Below, piece after piece: positions 46,497 to 56,148 of a DNA stretch of 64,000 nucleotides. Each line of letters opens with the position of its first letter. The stretch's first letter is position 1. Below the pieces are notes generated by a model that searched no databases, was not told where the DNA came from, and was given only the letters and a program-made list of their open reading frames with translations. The position numbers and the translations under genes are program-made. This DNA is from Pseudomonas paraeruginosa PA7. Its GTDB lineage: Bacteria > Pseudomonadota > Gammaproteobacteria > Pseudomonadales > Pseudomonadaceae. The stretch spans positions 5,336,001 through 5,400,000 of the forward strand of contig NC_009656.1 of the NCBI RefSeq assembly GCF_000017205.1, in the 5' to 3' direction.

Positions 46497-47682
46497 CGCG
46501 CAGCGCCTCGACCGGTTGCATGCGTGCCGCCGAAAGCGCCGGATAGAGGCCGAAGAACAGCCCCACCAGCAAGGTACTGCCCATTCCCAGCGGCAGGGCC
46601 GCGTAGGCCAGGGAGAAAGTCCAGCCGGAAAACCTGGCGTAGAGATACGCAGCCGCCACGCCGAGCACCGCCCCCGACAGCGCGCCCGCGGCAGTCAGGG
46701 TCACCGCCTCGATCAGGAACAGGTTGCGGATGTCCCGCTGACGCGCGCCCAGCGCCATGCGCACGCCGATCTCCCGGCGGCGCTCGGCGACGCTCATCAG
46801 CATCACGTTCATCACCCCGACGCCGCCGCCGAGCAGGGAGATGATCCCCAGCCCGGCCAGCAGGTAGGTGAAGGTCCGGGTCTGCCGCTTGAGCCCGTCG
46901 AGCACCTGCTGCGACACCTGCACCTGCGCCTCGTGACCGGGCAACCGCGCCGCCAGGGCCTCGCCCAGCGCCGCGCCGACCCGGTAGACATCCGCTCCCG
47001 GCGCCACCCGCGCCACCACGTGGCTGACCTCGGCGGCGGGCTGCAGGCGCGGCATGCCGGCAGCCGGCACGAACAGCGAGTCGTTGGCGGCGAACGGCAG
47101 CAGCGCGGCGCTGGCCTGCGGCCGCAGGATACCGATCACGCGGAACAGGTAGTCGTTGACCATCAGTTGCTCGCCGAGGCGCAACGGATCGCCTGCTGCG
47201 CCCAGCGCCTCGGCGAGGCCCGCGCCGACCACCACGTAGGTGTCGTGGTCATCGAAGCGCGAGAGAAATCGCCCTTCGCGCAGGTGCAGCCTGGCGGCGC
47301 TGGCGAGCCCGGCGCTGGCGCCGACGATGCTGGCGTTGCTGGTACGCCCATGGTAGGTCACCGGCGCGGAGTACAGGCCGAGCGCAGCGAGGTGGTCCAG
47401 CCCCGCCACGGCACGGCGCAGCGGCTCGGTGTCGAGCACCGCCGGCATAGGCTGCGGCGCCTGCGGGGCGAACGGGAACTGCACCACCAGGGTGTCGGTG
47501 CCCATGTCCTTGAAGATGCTCATCGCCTCGTCGGTCGCATTGCTGCCGATATTCAGCATCGCGATCACCGATGAACAGCCCATGACGATCCCCAGCAACG
47601 CCAGCAACGAGCGCCGACCCAGGCCACGAAGGCTGGCCAGGGCCTCATGGAGCAACTGCCGCGGCGACGGACTGGCGCTCAC
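46489..47682 (-). CDS. MacB/FtsX-type ABC transporter permease
   Basis: A 397-residue permease. One N-terminal transmembrane helix (RRSLLALLGIVMGCSSVIAMLNIG), a large periplasmic domain (residues 50-260) and three C-terminal helices (LAGLGIISLLGGGVGVMNVMLMSV; AAGALSGAVLGVAAAYLY; LPLGMGSTLLVGLFFGLYPALSAARM). MSVAERRREIGVRMALGA is the MacB/LolC cytosolic contact motif. The start is GTG at 47682, overlapping the ATPase stop (GTGA), so the two are coupled. Unlike E. coli MacB, the ATPase is a separate protein. Confidence 0.92.
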   Translation of the reverse strand: MSASPSPRQLLHEALASLRGLGRRSLLALLGIVMGCSSVIAMLNIGSNATDEAMSIFKDMGTDTLVVQFPFAPQAPQPMPAVLDTEPLRRAVAGLDHLAALGLYSAPVTYHGRTSNASIVGASAGLASAARLHLREGRFLSRFDDHDTYVVVGAGLAEALGAAGDPLRLGEQLMVNDYLFRVIGILRPQASAALLPFAANDSLFVPAAGMPRLQPAAEVSHVVARVAPGADVYRVGAALGEALAARLPGHEAQVQVSQQVLDGLKRQTRTFTYLLAGLGIISLLGGGVGVMNVMLMSVAERRREIGVRMALGARQRDIRNLFLIEAVTLTAAGALSGAVLGVAAAYLYARFSGWTFSLAYAALPLGMGSTLLVGLFFGLYPALSAARMQPVEALRDE

Positions 47683-48392
47683 CGGCAAGTCTCCGCCAGT
47701 TCCTCGTGGATCTCGCCATGGCGCACCGTCAGCTGGCGCCCGAGACGGGCGGCCAGGCCGGGATCGTGGGTGACCACCACCAGGGTCACCTGGCGTTCGC
47801 GGTTGAGCGCCAGGAGCAGTTCCAGCACTTCCTTCGCGGTGCTCGCGTCGAGGTTGCCGGTCGGTTCGTCGGCGAGGATCAGCGCGGGCTCGCCGACCAG
47901 CGCGCGGGCGATGGCGACACGCTGCCGCTGGCCGCCGGAGAGGTCCGCCGGGCGATGCCCGGCGCGCTCGGCGAGGCCGACCTGGGCGAGCATCGCCGCG
48001 GCGCGCTCCAACGCCTCGCGGCGCGGCATGCCACGATAGCCCAGCGGCAGCGCCACGTTCTCCAGCGCGCTCAGGCGCGGCAGCAGGTTGAAACTCTGGA
48101 AGACGAAACCGATCAGGCGGTTGCGGATCGCCGCCAACTGGTCTTCGTCGACCCTGAAGATGTCGTGTTCGGCGAATCGATAGGCGCCGCTGTCCGGCCG
48201 GTCGAGCAGGCCGAGGATATTCAGCAGGGTGCTCTTGCCCGAGCCCGACGCGCCGACGATCGCGCAACTTTCACCGGGAAAGATGTCCAGGCAGACGTCT
48301 TTCAGTATCTGCAGTGGCTGCCCCCCCAGGAGATAGCCCTTGCCGATTCCCCGCAGGGAGATCAATGATTCGTGCTTGTTTGTTGTAGGCAT
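47679..48392 (-). CDS. MacB/LolD-type ABC transporter ATPase
   Basis: A 237-residue ATP-binding subunit. Walker A GASGSGKSTLLN, Q-loop FVFQSFNLLPRL, signature LSGGQRQRVAIARAL, Walker B ALILADEPTGNLD and switch His VVTHD are all intact. First gene of the exporter operon. The ATG at 48392 is preferred over GTG 48398. By its type it drives mechanotransmission rather than direct transmembrane transport, exporting a substrate from the periplasm through the TolC-like channel. Confidence 0.94.
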   Translation of the reverse strand: MPTTNKHESLISLRGIGKGYLLGGQPLQILKDVCLDIFPGESCAIVGASGSGKSTLLNILGLLDRPDSGAYRFAEHDIFRVDEDQLAAIRNRLIGFVFQSFNLLPRLSALENVALPLGYRGMPRREALERAAAMLAQVGLAERAGHRPADLSGGQRQRVAIARALVGEPALILADEPTGNLDASTAKEVLELLLALNRERQVTLVVVTHDPGLAARLGRQLTVRHGEIHEELAETCR

Positions 48393-48798
48393 TCGCACTC
48401 GGCCGCTCGCATCCCTTCACGGCTCGCTCCGGACGTATCGCCGCAAGGCCGGCGAAACAGGCCGAAGGGCCATACCGCTGATGATGGAGACAGCGCACAA
48501 GCCGCCACCACCGGCAACGCTACCCCGAGGCGCCAGCGCCGAGCGAAGGTAGCGGGTGGTCCGCCCGGCCAAGCCCGATACTCGATTTCCGCCGGGCTTC
48601 GCCATATGGCGCGGTCTCTCCGGGCAGGCGGTATTGAGCGCACGGATCGGCTGCGCAGACCACTAGCAGAGCTGACACCATCGGGGCCGTCGATGCACCC
48701 CCATCTTTAGTTAGGTGAAGGCTCAGGCATGCTGCTTGGAAGCCTCACCCTGGGCACCACCGATGGAAGCGCCCTGCACATTGAATTCCAGGCATGAA
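48393..48798. other. Gene-free stretch between ettA terminator and the exporter operon
   Basis: About 400 bases without a credible ORF on either strand; short GC-driven frames are present but lack ribosome-binding sites. It must hold the exporter promoter. I see no repeat, insertion element or clear operator. Confidence 0.5.
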
Positions 48799-48832
48799 AA
48801 AACCGCCGGCCGGCAGGGCCGGCGGGCGGTTT
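48799..48832 (-). terminator. Rho-independent terminator after ettA
   Basis: AAACCGCC pairs with GGCGGTTT and an inner GCCGGC/GCCGGC arm extends the stem; on the minus strand a T-run follows (48795-48800 read in reverse). It lies 14 bases past the ettA stop. Confidence 0.85.
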
Positions 48833-48846
48833 CGATCCAGGCGCGC

Positions 48847-50511
48847 TTACGCCAGCTTCTTGTAGCGCACGCGGTGCGGCTGGGCCGCGGCATCGCCCAG
48901 GCGCTTCTTGCGATCGGCCTCGAACTCGGTGTAGTTGCCTTCGAAGAAGGTCACCTGGCCATCGTCCTCGTAGGAGAGGATGTGGGTGGCGATCCGGTCG
49001 AGGAACCAGCGATCGTGGGAGATCACGATGGCAGCGCCGGGGAAGTCCAGCAGCGCCTCTTCCAGCGCGCGCAGGGTTTCCACGTCGAGGTCGTTGGACG
49101 GTTCGTCGAGCAGCAGCACGTTGCCGCCCTGCTTCAGGGTCAGGGCCAGGTGCAGGCGACCGCGCTCACCGCCGGAGAGGTCCTTGACGAACTTCTGCTG
49201 GTCGGCGCCCTTGAAGTTGAAACGGCCGACATAACTGCGCGACGGGACTTCGTAGTTGCCGATCTTGATCTGCTCGAAACCGTCGGAAACCTGTTCCCAC
49301 ACGGTCTTGTTGCCTTCCAGGCTGTCGCGGCTCTGGTCGACGCTGGCGATCTGCACGGTCTCGCCGATCTCGATGGTGCCGGAGTCCGGCTGCTCCTTGC
49401 CGGTGAGCATGCGGAACAGGGTCGACTTGCCCGCGCCGTTGCCGCCGATCACACCGACGATGGCGCCCTTGGGGATGCTCAGGGACAGGTTGTCGATCAG
49501 CACGCGGTCGCCGTAGCCCTTGGTCACGTTGTGCAGCTCGATGACCTTGTCGCCCAGGCGCGGACCGGCCGGGATGTAGATCTCGTTGGTCTCGCTGCGC
49601 TTCTGGAATTCCTGCGACTGCAGTTCCTCGAAGCGCTGCAGGCGCGCCTTGGACTTGGCCTGGCGGCCCTTGGCGCCCTGGCGTACCCACTCCAGCTCGG
49701 CCTTCATGGCCTTGGCGTGGGAGGCTTCCTGCTTGGCTTCCTGGGCCAGGCGGGCGGCCTTGGATTCCAGCCAGCCGGAGTAGTTGCCTTCGAACGGGAT
49801 GCCATGGCCACGGTCGAGTTCGAGGATCCAGCCGGCGACGTTGTCGAGGAAGTAGCGGTCGTGGGTGATCGCCACCACGGTACCGGGGAAGTCGTGCAGG
49901 AAATGCTCCAGCCAGGCCACCGAGTCGGCGTCCAGGTGGTTGGTCGGCTCGTCCAGCAGCAGCATGTCGGGCGCCGACAGCAGCAGGCGGCACAGCGCCA
50001 CGCGGCGCTTCTCGCCGCCGGACAGGTGCTCGACCTTGGCATCCCACGGCGGCAGGCGCAGGGCGTCGGCGGCGACTTCCAGCTGGCGCTCCAGGTTGTG
50101 GCCGTCGGAGGCCTGCAGGATCGCCTCCAGCTTGGCCTGTTCGGCGGCCAGGGCGTCGAAGTCGGCGTCCGGCTCGGCGTAGGCGGCGTAGACCTCGTCC
50201 AGTCGCGCCTGGGCCTGCTTGATCTGGCCCACGGCCTCCTCGACGATGTCGCGCACGGTGGCCTGCGGGTCCAGCTTGGGCTCCTGCGGCAGGTAGCCGA
50301 CGTTGATCCCCGGCATCGGCCGGGCCTCGCCTTCGATCTCGGTGTCGACGCCGGCCATGATCCGCAGCAGCGTGGACTTGCCCGCGCCGTTCAGGCCGAG
50401 CACGCCGATCTTGGCGCCGGGGAAGAACGACAGGGAGATGTCCTTGAGGATTTCACGCTTGGGCGGAACGATCTTGCCGACCCGATGCATGGTGTAGACG
50501 TACTGAGCCAA
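48847..50511 (-). CDS. ettA: Energy-dependent translational throttle protein EttA (ABC-F)
   Basis: A 554-residue ABC-F protein with two ATPase domains and no membrane domain. The first has GLNGAGKSTLLRI, signature LSGGEKRRVAL and LLLDEPTNHLD; the second GGNGAGKSTLFRM, LSGGERGRLHL and LLLDEPSNDLD. The linker between them (KAMKAELEWVRQGAKGRQAKSKARLQRFEEL, in part) is the P-site tRNA-interaction motif. EttA binds the ribosomal E site and gates early elongation by ADP/ATP ratio. The start is a TTG at 50511 (AQYVYTMHRVGK next) with GAGG eight bases upstream; ORFs extended upstream are not coding-like. Confidence 0.95.
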   Translation of the reverse strand: MAQYVYTMHRVGKIVPPKREILKDISLSFFPGAKIGVLGLNGAGKSTLLRIMAGVDTEIEGEARPMPGINVGYLPQEPKLDPQATVRDIVEEAVGQIKQAQARLDEVYAAYAEPDADFDALAAEQAKLEAILQASDGHNLERQLEVAADALRLPPWDAKVEHLSGGEKRRVALCRLLLSAPDMLLLDEPTNHLDADSVAWLEHFLHDFPGTVVAITHDRYFLDNVAGWILELDRGHGIPFEGNYSGWLESKAARLAQEAKQEASHAKAMKAELEWVRQGAKGRQAKSKARLQRFEELQSQEFQKRSETNEIYIPAGPRLGDKVIELHNVTKGYGDRVLIDNLSLSIPKGAIVGVIGGNGAGKSTLFRMLTGKEQPDSGTIEIGETVQIASVDQSRDSLEGNKTVWEQVSDGFEQIKIGNYEVPSRSYVGRFNFKGADQQKFVKDLSGGERGRLHLALTLKQGGNVLLLDEPSNDLDVETLRALEEALLDFPGAAIVISHDRWFLDRIATHILSYEDDGQVTFFEGNYTEFEADRKKRLGDAAAQPHRVRYKKLA

Positions 50512-50901
50512 AACGAGCACCTCATGAAGAAAAGGAAAAAAACTCGGCCAAGTATATGACAGACCGGGAGAAAGCTGGCCAGCCACCCTGGTTTTCGTGG
50601 GGCGCGGGGCGCCGCCGGCGAATGTTCGCCGTCCGCCACGGGCGCTTGCCGGGCCTCGCCGGTTTCCGGTTCCCGCGATCTGCCTGGCCAACCCGAGGAA
50701 CGGTGCCGCCCTGGCCGCCCCCAGCCTGATGAACCTGGGCGGCTTCCCGGCATTCTCCTTCGGCGCGATCGCCGGATCGGTCTCGGTGGCGAGGTGATCG
50801 GCACGCTACATCTCCGGACCTGACGCGGAGCAAGGCGAGTGCCGGTCTCGCCTGCTACGATTGAATCAGACCAGCCTCAAAAGAGTTAAAAAAACCTCAA
50901 G
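50512..50901. other. Gene-free divergent spacer between ettA and esrC
   Basis: This 390-base interval carries the ettA promoter and RBS (minus strand) and the esrC promoter (plus strand). Short frames are present but have no RBS and no family resemblance. An A-rich segment AAAGAGTTAAAAAAACC precedes the esrC start. No repeat or element was recognised. Confidence 0.5.
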
Positions 50902-51522
50902 ATGGTACTCACGCCCCTCCCCGGCCAGATACCCGCCTCGCCACCTGGGAGCGGCCCAGGCGCAGCGCCGGACCCGTCGCCCCAGGAGCAGCGCCTGCTC
51001 AAGGCCCTGGCCACCGCGATGGTCAGTCATCCGCGAGCCACCATGCGGGAACTGGCGGAGCTGGTGGGAGTGAGCAGGGCAACCCTGAACCGGCATTGCG
51101 GAACCCGCGAACGCCTCAGACGGCGCCTGGAAAGCCATGCCAGGAGCACCCTCGAGCGCCTCATCCGCGACGCCGCCCAGCCCCGACTGGAGCCGCGGGC
51201 AGCGCTACGCGAACTGATCCGGGAACACCTCGCGCACCGCGACCTGTTGGCGCTGCTGATGTGCGAGCAGAACCCGGGACACCAGGCCGGGAATGAAGAC
51301 GCCGGTTGGCAGGCGCATATCGAGGCCCTGGATGCTTTCTTCCTGCGCGGCCAGCAGGCGGGCGTGTTCCGCATCGACATCAGCGCGGCGGTCTTCAGCG
51401 AACTGTTCATCAACCTGGTCTACGCCATGGTCGATGCCGAGCGCCGCGGTCGCGCGGCCGGCGCCGGATTGTCCGGCAGCCTGGAGCAACTGTTCATGCA
51501 CGGCGCCTCGCACGTCCCCTAG
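50902..51522 (+). CDS. esrC: NfxB-like transcriptional repressor EsrC (envelope stress)
   Basis: A 206-residue TetR-type regulator. A Pro-rich leader of about 26 residues is followed by a helix-turn-helix at residues 44-66 (ATMRELAELVGVSRATLNRHCGT). The C-terminal part (FFLRGQQAGVFRIDISAAVFSE...VDAERRGRAA) is nearly the same as that of NfxB in this window, so the two are paralogs. EsrC represses mexCD-oprJ under envelope stress. It is convergent with oprJ; only 34 bases separate the stops. Confidence 0.9.
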   Translation: MVLTPLPGQIPASPPGSGPGAAPDPSPQEQRLLKALATAMVSHPRATMRELAELVGVSRATLNRHCGTRERLRRRLESHARSTLERLIRDAAQPRLEPRAALRELIREHLAHRDLLALLMCEQNPGHQAGNEDAGWQAHIEALDAFFLRGQQAGVFRIDISAAVFSELFINLVYAMVDAERRGRAAGAGLSGSLEQLFMHGASHVP

Positions 51523-51556
51523 CCCGGCGCATCGGAGGCACCGCGCGGTGCCATGC

Positions 51557-52984
51557 TCAGCGCTGCGCCAGCGCAACGCGAGCCTGTCCCCAGCCGCCGC
51601 CAAGGGCGCGGAACAGATCGACCAGGGCGATCTGCCGCTGGGTGCTGCCGTCGATGAACGCAGACTCGTCGAAGAAACTTCTGCGCTGTGCATCGAGGTA
51701 GCGCAGGTGGCTGTCCACACCACTCTCGTAGCGTGCCCTGGCCAGCTTCAGCGCTTCGTTGCTGGTGTCGGCCAGGGCGCGCAGGGCCTTCTCCTCGCGG
51801 CGCAGGGTATCGCTGGCCGCCAGGGCGTCGGCGACTTCGCGGAAGGCGCCCTGGATGGCGCCTTCGTAGGCCGCCAGCGCGGAATCCTTGCGCGCCTCGG
51901 CCAGGCTCAGGTTGGCGCGGTTGCGCCCGCCGTCGAAGATCGGCAGCGTCAGCGTCGGCAGGAAGCTCCAGGAGCGCGAGCCGCCGTCGAACAGGCCGGA
52001 CATTTCCGCGCTGGAGGTGCCGAAGTTGCCGGTCAGGCTGATTCGTGGGAAGAACGCCGCGCGCGCCGCGCCGATGTCCGCGTTGCGCGCGCGCAGGCGA
52101 TGTTCGGCGGCGAGGATGTCCGGGCGCCGCTCGATCAGCCCGGACGGCGTGCCGGGAGCGATGTCCTGCAGCAGCTTCGGCTGTTCTCCCGGGGCCCGCG
52201 GGATCGTCTGCGCCGCATCGGCGGAGCCCAGCAGCAGCACCAGCGCGTTGAACGCCTGCCGCTTCTGCCGCAGGTTGCGCTCCCGCTCGGCGCGCGCCTG
52301 TTCCACCAGGCCCAGGGCTTCCTGGTAATCCAGCGCGGTGGCGGTGCCGGCCGCGCGACGCTGGCCGATCAGGGCGAGGGAAGACTCGCGGCTGGCCAGG
52401 GTCTGCCGGGTCAGCGCCAGGCGCCGCTGGGCGCCGTCATAGCTCAGGTAGGCCTGGCTGACCTCCGCGACCAGGGCGATCCGCGCCGCGCGCGCCGCCT
52501 CCTCGCTGGCCAGGTACTGCTGCAGGGCCGCGTCGCTCAGGCTCTTGACCCGGCCGAACAGGTCCAGCTCGTACTCCGGCAGTGCCAGCCCGACCTGGTA
52601 GCTGCTGGCGACGGCGGAGCGGTTGCCGGCGGACAGGTCGGCCGGCTGTCGCTGGCGGCTGCCGCTGGCACTGGCGTCCAGGCCCGGCACCCGGTCGGCG
52701 CGCTGGATGCGGTACTGCGCGCGGGCCTGCTCGATATCCAGGAGGGCCTGGCGCAGCGAGCGATTGTTGTCCAGGGCGACGCTCACCAGGCGGCGCAACT
52801 CGGCGTCGACGATGAAACCCTTCCAGTCCAGCTGGTCGACGGCCACCCCCTGGCGCTGGGCGGCCGGGCCGCTCCAGCGGTCGGCCACCGGCGCGACGGG
52901 ACGCTCATAGGTCGGCGCCATGGTGCAACCGCCGAGGGCCAGGGCGATCAGCAACGCCGATACGCCGAATGCAGGTTTACGCAT
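51557..52984 (-). CDS. oprJ: Outer-membrane efflux lipoprotein OprJ
   Basis: A 475-residue TolC-family channel with a lipoprotein signal ending LALGG-C20. Efflux repeats are visible (ELRRLVSVALDNNRSLRQALLDIEQARAQY and the second half from LIERRPDILAAEHRLRARNADIGAARAAFFP, in parts). The phrase GRVKSLSDAALQQYLASEEAARAARIALVAEV is typical of the OprM/OprJ subfamily. Last gene of mexC-mexD-oprJ; it starts 5 bases after the mexD stop. Confidence 0.96.
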   Translation of the reverse strand: MRKPAFGVSALLIALALGGCTMAPTYERPVAPVADRWSGPAAQRQGVAVDQLDWKGFIVDAELRRLVSVALDNNRSLRQALLDIEQARAQYRIQRADRVPGLDASASGSRQRQPADLSAGNRSAVASSYQVGLALPEYELDLFGRVKSLSDAALQQYLASEEAARAARIALVAEVSQAYLSYDGAQRRLALTRQTLASRESSLALIGQRRAAGTATALDYQEALGLVEQARAERERNLRQKRQAFNALVLLLGSADAAQTIPRAPGEQPKLLQDIAPGTPSGLIERRPDILAAEHRLRARNADIGAARAAFFPRISLTGNFGTSSAEMSGLFDGGSRSWSFLPTLTLPIFDGGRNRANLSLAEARKDSALAAYEGAIQGAFREVADALAASDTLRREEKALRALADTSNEALKLARARYESGVDSHLRYLDAQRRSFFDESAFIDGSTQRQIALVDLFRALGGGWGQARVALAQR

Positions 52985-52989
52985 GTCGA

Positions 52990-55900
52990 TCACTCCCGGG
53001 CCGTGGCGGCCGGTTCGATGGGCGCCGGCTTGCTGCGCAGCAGCGACAGCAGCCAGACGAAGCAGATGGGCACGAACAGCACGCCGAGGAAGGTCGCGCT
53101 GAGCATCCCGCCGATCACCCCGGTGCCGATGGCGCGCTGGCTGGCCGCGCCGGCGCCGCTGGCCAGGGCCAGGGGCACCACGCCGAGGATGAAGGCCATG
53201 GAGGTCATGATGATCGGCCGGAAGCGCAGGCGCGCAGCCTCGATGGCGGCGTCGCGCAGGCCATGTCCCTTTTCCCAGAGCTCCTTGGCGAACTCGACGA
53301 TGAGGATCGCGTTCTTCGCCGACAGGCCGATGATGGTGATCAGGCCGACCTTGAAGTAGACGTCGTTGGCCATGCCCGTGACCATCACCGCCAGCACCGC
53401 GCCGATGGCGCCGATCGGCACGATCAGCATGACCGACAACGGAATCGACCAGCTCTCGTAGAGCGCCACCAGCAGCAGGAACACCACCAGGATGGCCAGG
53501 GCGAACAGGGCGGTCGCCTGGCCGGCGGAGACCTTCTCCTGGTAGGACAGGCCGGTCCATTCGTAACCGATGCCGGCCGGCAGCTGCGCGGCCAGGCGCT
53601 CCATTTCCGCCATGGCCTCGCCGGTGCTGAAGCCGGGCGCGGCGTCGCCGACGATGCGGATCGACGGGTAGCCGTTGTAGCGCACCAGCTGTACCGGTCC
53701 CTCTTCCCATTTCATGCTGACGAAGGCGCTTAGCGGCACCAGCTCGCCGCGGGCGTTGGGCACGTAGAGCCTGAGCACGCTTTCCGGGGTCATCCGGGCG
53801 CCCTGCTCGGCCTGGATCACCACGCGCTGCTGGCGCCCGGCGTTGGTGAAGTCGTTGATCACGTCCGAACCGAACGCGGCGGACAGCGTGCCGCTGATGC
53901 TCTCGAAGCCCACCCCCAGGGCCCGGGCCTTCTCGCGGTCGATCAGCAGGCGCAGCTGCGGCGCCTCGGCCAGGCCTTCCATCATCGCGTAGAGGAATTT
54001 CGGATTGCCCCGGACCTCGCCGAGCAGGGTATCGCGGGCCTGCAGCAGGGCTTCGCGGCCGACGCCGCCACGGTCCATCAGGCGCAGGGCGAAGCCGCCG
54101 GAGTTGCCCAGGCCGTCGATCGGCGGCGGCGAAACGGCCATGATGGTGCCGTCGTCGGGCAACGCGAAATGCTCGTTCACCGCGGCGATCTCGGCGGCGG
54201 CCGATTGCCCCGGGCCGCGCTCGGACCAGTCCTTGAAGGTCGGGAAGGCCAGCGCGGCGTTGTCGCCCTGTCCGGAGAAGCTGAAGCCGGAGACCAGGAA
54301 TACCGAGTCCACCGCCTCGCGGGTCTCGAGGAAGCGTTCCAGTTCCTCGCCGGTGGCGTCGGTGCGCATGCGCGAGGCACCGGGCGGCAACTGCACGTCG
54401 ACCACCATGTAGCCGAGGTCTTCAGCCGGCACGAAGGCCTCCGGCAGGCGCAGGTAGAAGTAGCCGAGCGCCGCCACCAGGCCGGCGTACACCAGCATGA
54501 AGCGCCCGGCGCGCGCCACCAGCTTCGAGTTGAGCAGGGAATAGTGGCCGGTGAGGCGGGCGAAGCCGCGGTTGAAGGCGCCGAAGAAGCCGCGCTTCTC
54601 GTGATGCCCCTCGGGGATGGGCTTGAGCAGGGTGGCGCACAGCGCCGGGGTGAAGGTCAGGGCGAGGAAGCCGGAGAACAGGATCGAGACCGCCAGCGAT
54701 ACCGAGAACTGCTGGTAGATCACCCCCACCGAGCCGGCCATGAAGGCCAGCGGCAGGAACACCGCCGAAAGCACCAGGGTGATGCCGACGATCGCACCGG
54801 AGACCTGCCTCATCGCCTTGGCGGTGGCCTCGGCCGGCGACAGCCCCTCCTCCGCCATGATCCGCTCGACGTTCTCCACCACCACGATGGCATCGTCCAC
54901 CAGGATGCCGATCGCCAGCACCATGCCGAACATGGTCATCATGTTCACCGAGAAGCCCAGCAGGTACATGACCATCAGCGTGCCGAGCAGACACACCGGC
55001 ACCACGATCGACGGGATCAGGGTGTAGCGGACGTTCTGCAGGAACAGGAACATCACCAGGAACACCAGCACCATCGCCTCGATCAGGGTGTGGATCACCT
55101 TCTCGATGGCCACGTCGACGAAGCGCGAGGTGTCGTAGGGCACGCTGTACTGCATGTCCTCGGGGAAGAACGCCGACAATTCGGCGAGGCGCTGCTTCAC
55201 CAGTGTGGCGGTCTGGATCGCGTTGGCCCCGGGCGACAGCTGGATCGCCCCGCCCACGGTAGGCGTGCCGTTCAGCCGCGAGGAAATGTTGTAGCTCTCC
55301 TTGCCGAGCTCCAGGCGCGCGACGTCGGCGAGCCTGACCAGGGATCCGTCCTCGTTGGCGCGCAGGACCACCTGGCCGAACTCCTGCGGGTTGTCCAGGG
55401 TGCCCTTCACCGCCAGCGTGGCGCTCAGCTCCTGCTCGGAACTGCCCGGCGCGCTGCCGAAGGCGCCGGCGGGGACCTGCACGTTCTGTCCGCGAATGGC
55501 GTTGCTCACGTCGTCGATGGAGAGTCCGAAGCCGACCAGCTTCTGCGGATCGATCCAGACCCGCATGGCCGCCTCGGAGGAGAAGAACTGCAGCTTGCCG
55601 ACACCCGGCAGGCGACGCAGTTCGTTGTTGATGTTGCGCGCGGCATAGTCGCCCAGGGCGGTGGTGTCGCTGCGCTGCACGCCTTCCTTGTAGTTGAGGG
55701 CGTAGATCAACAGGAAGCCGGCGCTGGTCTGCTCGACCTCCACCCCCTGGGTCAGCACCGCCTGCGGCATGCGCGCCTCGGCTTTCTTCAGGCGGTTCTG
55801 CACATCGACCTGGGCCAGGTCCGGATCGGTGCCGGGCTCGAAGGTGACGACGATCTCGGCGGTACCGTTGGAATTGTTGGTCGACTCGAAGTAGAGCAGG

Positions 55901-56121
55901 CCCTTCGCGCCGTTCAGCGACTCCTCGAGAACGCTGGTGACGGAATCCACCAGTACCTTCGCCGAAGCGCCGGGGTAGGTGGCGGTAATGGTGATCTGCG
56001 GTGGCGCGACACTGGGGTACTGCGCCACCGGCAATCTGGAAATGACCAGCAGGCCGGCCAGGGAGATGAACAGCGCCACCACCCAGGCGAAGTTCGGCCG
56101 CTTGATGAAGAATTCGGACAT
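52990..56121 (-). CDS. mexD: RND multidrug efflux transporter MexD
   Basis: A 1043-residue inner-membrane drug-proton antiporter with 12 transmembrane segments and two large periplasmic loops. N-terminus MSEFFIKRPNFAWVVALFISLAG is typical of HAE1 transporters. Proton-relay residues are visible in TM4 (GILVDDAIVVVENVERI) and in TM10 (ILVVFLLLVALYESWSIPLSV region). The complex exports fluoroquinolones, fourth-generation cephems, chlorhexidine and other biocides. It is 27 bases downstream of mexC. Confidence 0.97.
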   Translation of the reverse strand: MSEFFIKRPNFAWVVALFISLAGLLVISRLPVAQYPSVAPPQITITATYPGASAKVLVDSVTSVLEESLNGAKGLLYFESTNNSNGTAEIVVTFEPGTDPDLAQVDVQNRLKKAEARMPQAVLTQGVEVEQTSAGFLLIYALNYKEGVQRSDTTALGDYAARNINNELRRLPGVGKLQFFSSEAAMRVWIDPQKLVGFGLSIDDVSNAIRGQNVQVPAGAFGSAPGSSEQELSATLAVKGTLDNPQEFGQVVLRANEDGSLVRLADVARLELGKESYNISSRLNGTPTVGGAIQLSPGANAIQTATLVKQRLAELSAFFPEDMQYSVPYDTSRFVDVAIEKVIHTLIEAMVLVFLVMFLFLQNVRYTLIPSIVVPVCLLGTLMVMYLLGFSVNMMTMFGMVLAIGILVDDAIVVVENVERIMAEEGLSPAEATAKAMRQVSGAIVGITLVLSAVFLPLAFMAGSVGVIYQQFSVSLAVSILFSGFLALTFTPALCATLLKPIPEGHHEKRGFFGAFNRGFARLTGHYSLLNSKLVARAGRFMLVYAGLVAALGYFYLRLPEAFVPAEDLGYMVVDVQLPPGASRMRTDATGEELERFLETREAVDSVFLVSGFSFSGQGDNAALAFPTFKDWSERGPGQSAAAEIAAVNEHFALPDDGTIMAVSPPPIDGLGNSGGFALRLMDRGGVGREALLQARDTLLGEVRGNPKFLYAMMEGLAEAPQLRLLIDREKARALGVGFESISGTLSAAFGSDVINDFTNAGRQQRVVIQAEQGARMTPESVLRLYVPNARGELVPLSAFVSMKWEEGPVQLVRYNGYPSIRIVGDAAPGFSTGEAMAEMERLAAQLPAGIGYEWTGLSYQEKVSAGQATALFALAILVVFLLLVALYESWSIPLSVMLIVPIGAIGAVLAVMVTGMANDVYFKVGLITIIGLSAKNAILIVEFAKELWEKGHGLRDAAIEAARLRFRPIIMTSMAFILGVVPLALASGAGAASQRAIGTGVIGGMLSATFLGVLFVPICFVWLLSLLRSKPAPIEPAATARE

Positions 56122-56148
56122 CGGAAAATCCTCGGGGCGAACCCGCCC

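Noticed and set aside
50522..50833. 103-codon minus-strand ORF upstream of ettA
   Set aside because: Arg/Gly/Pro-rich, no RBS, ends inside the ettA leader; not like any family.
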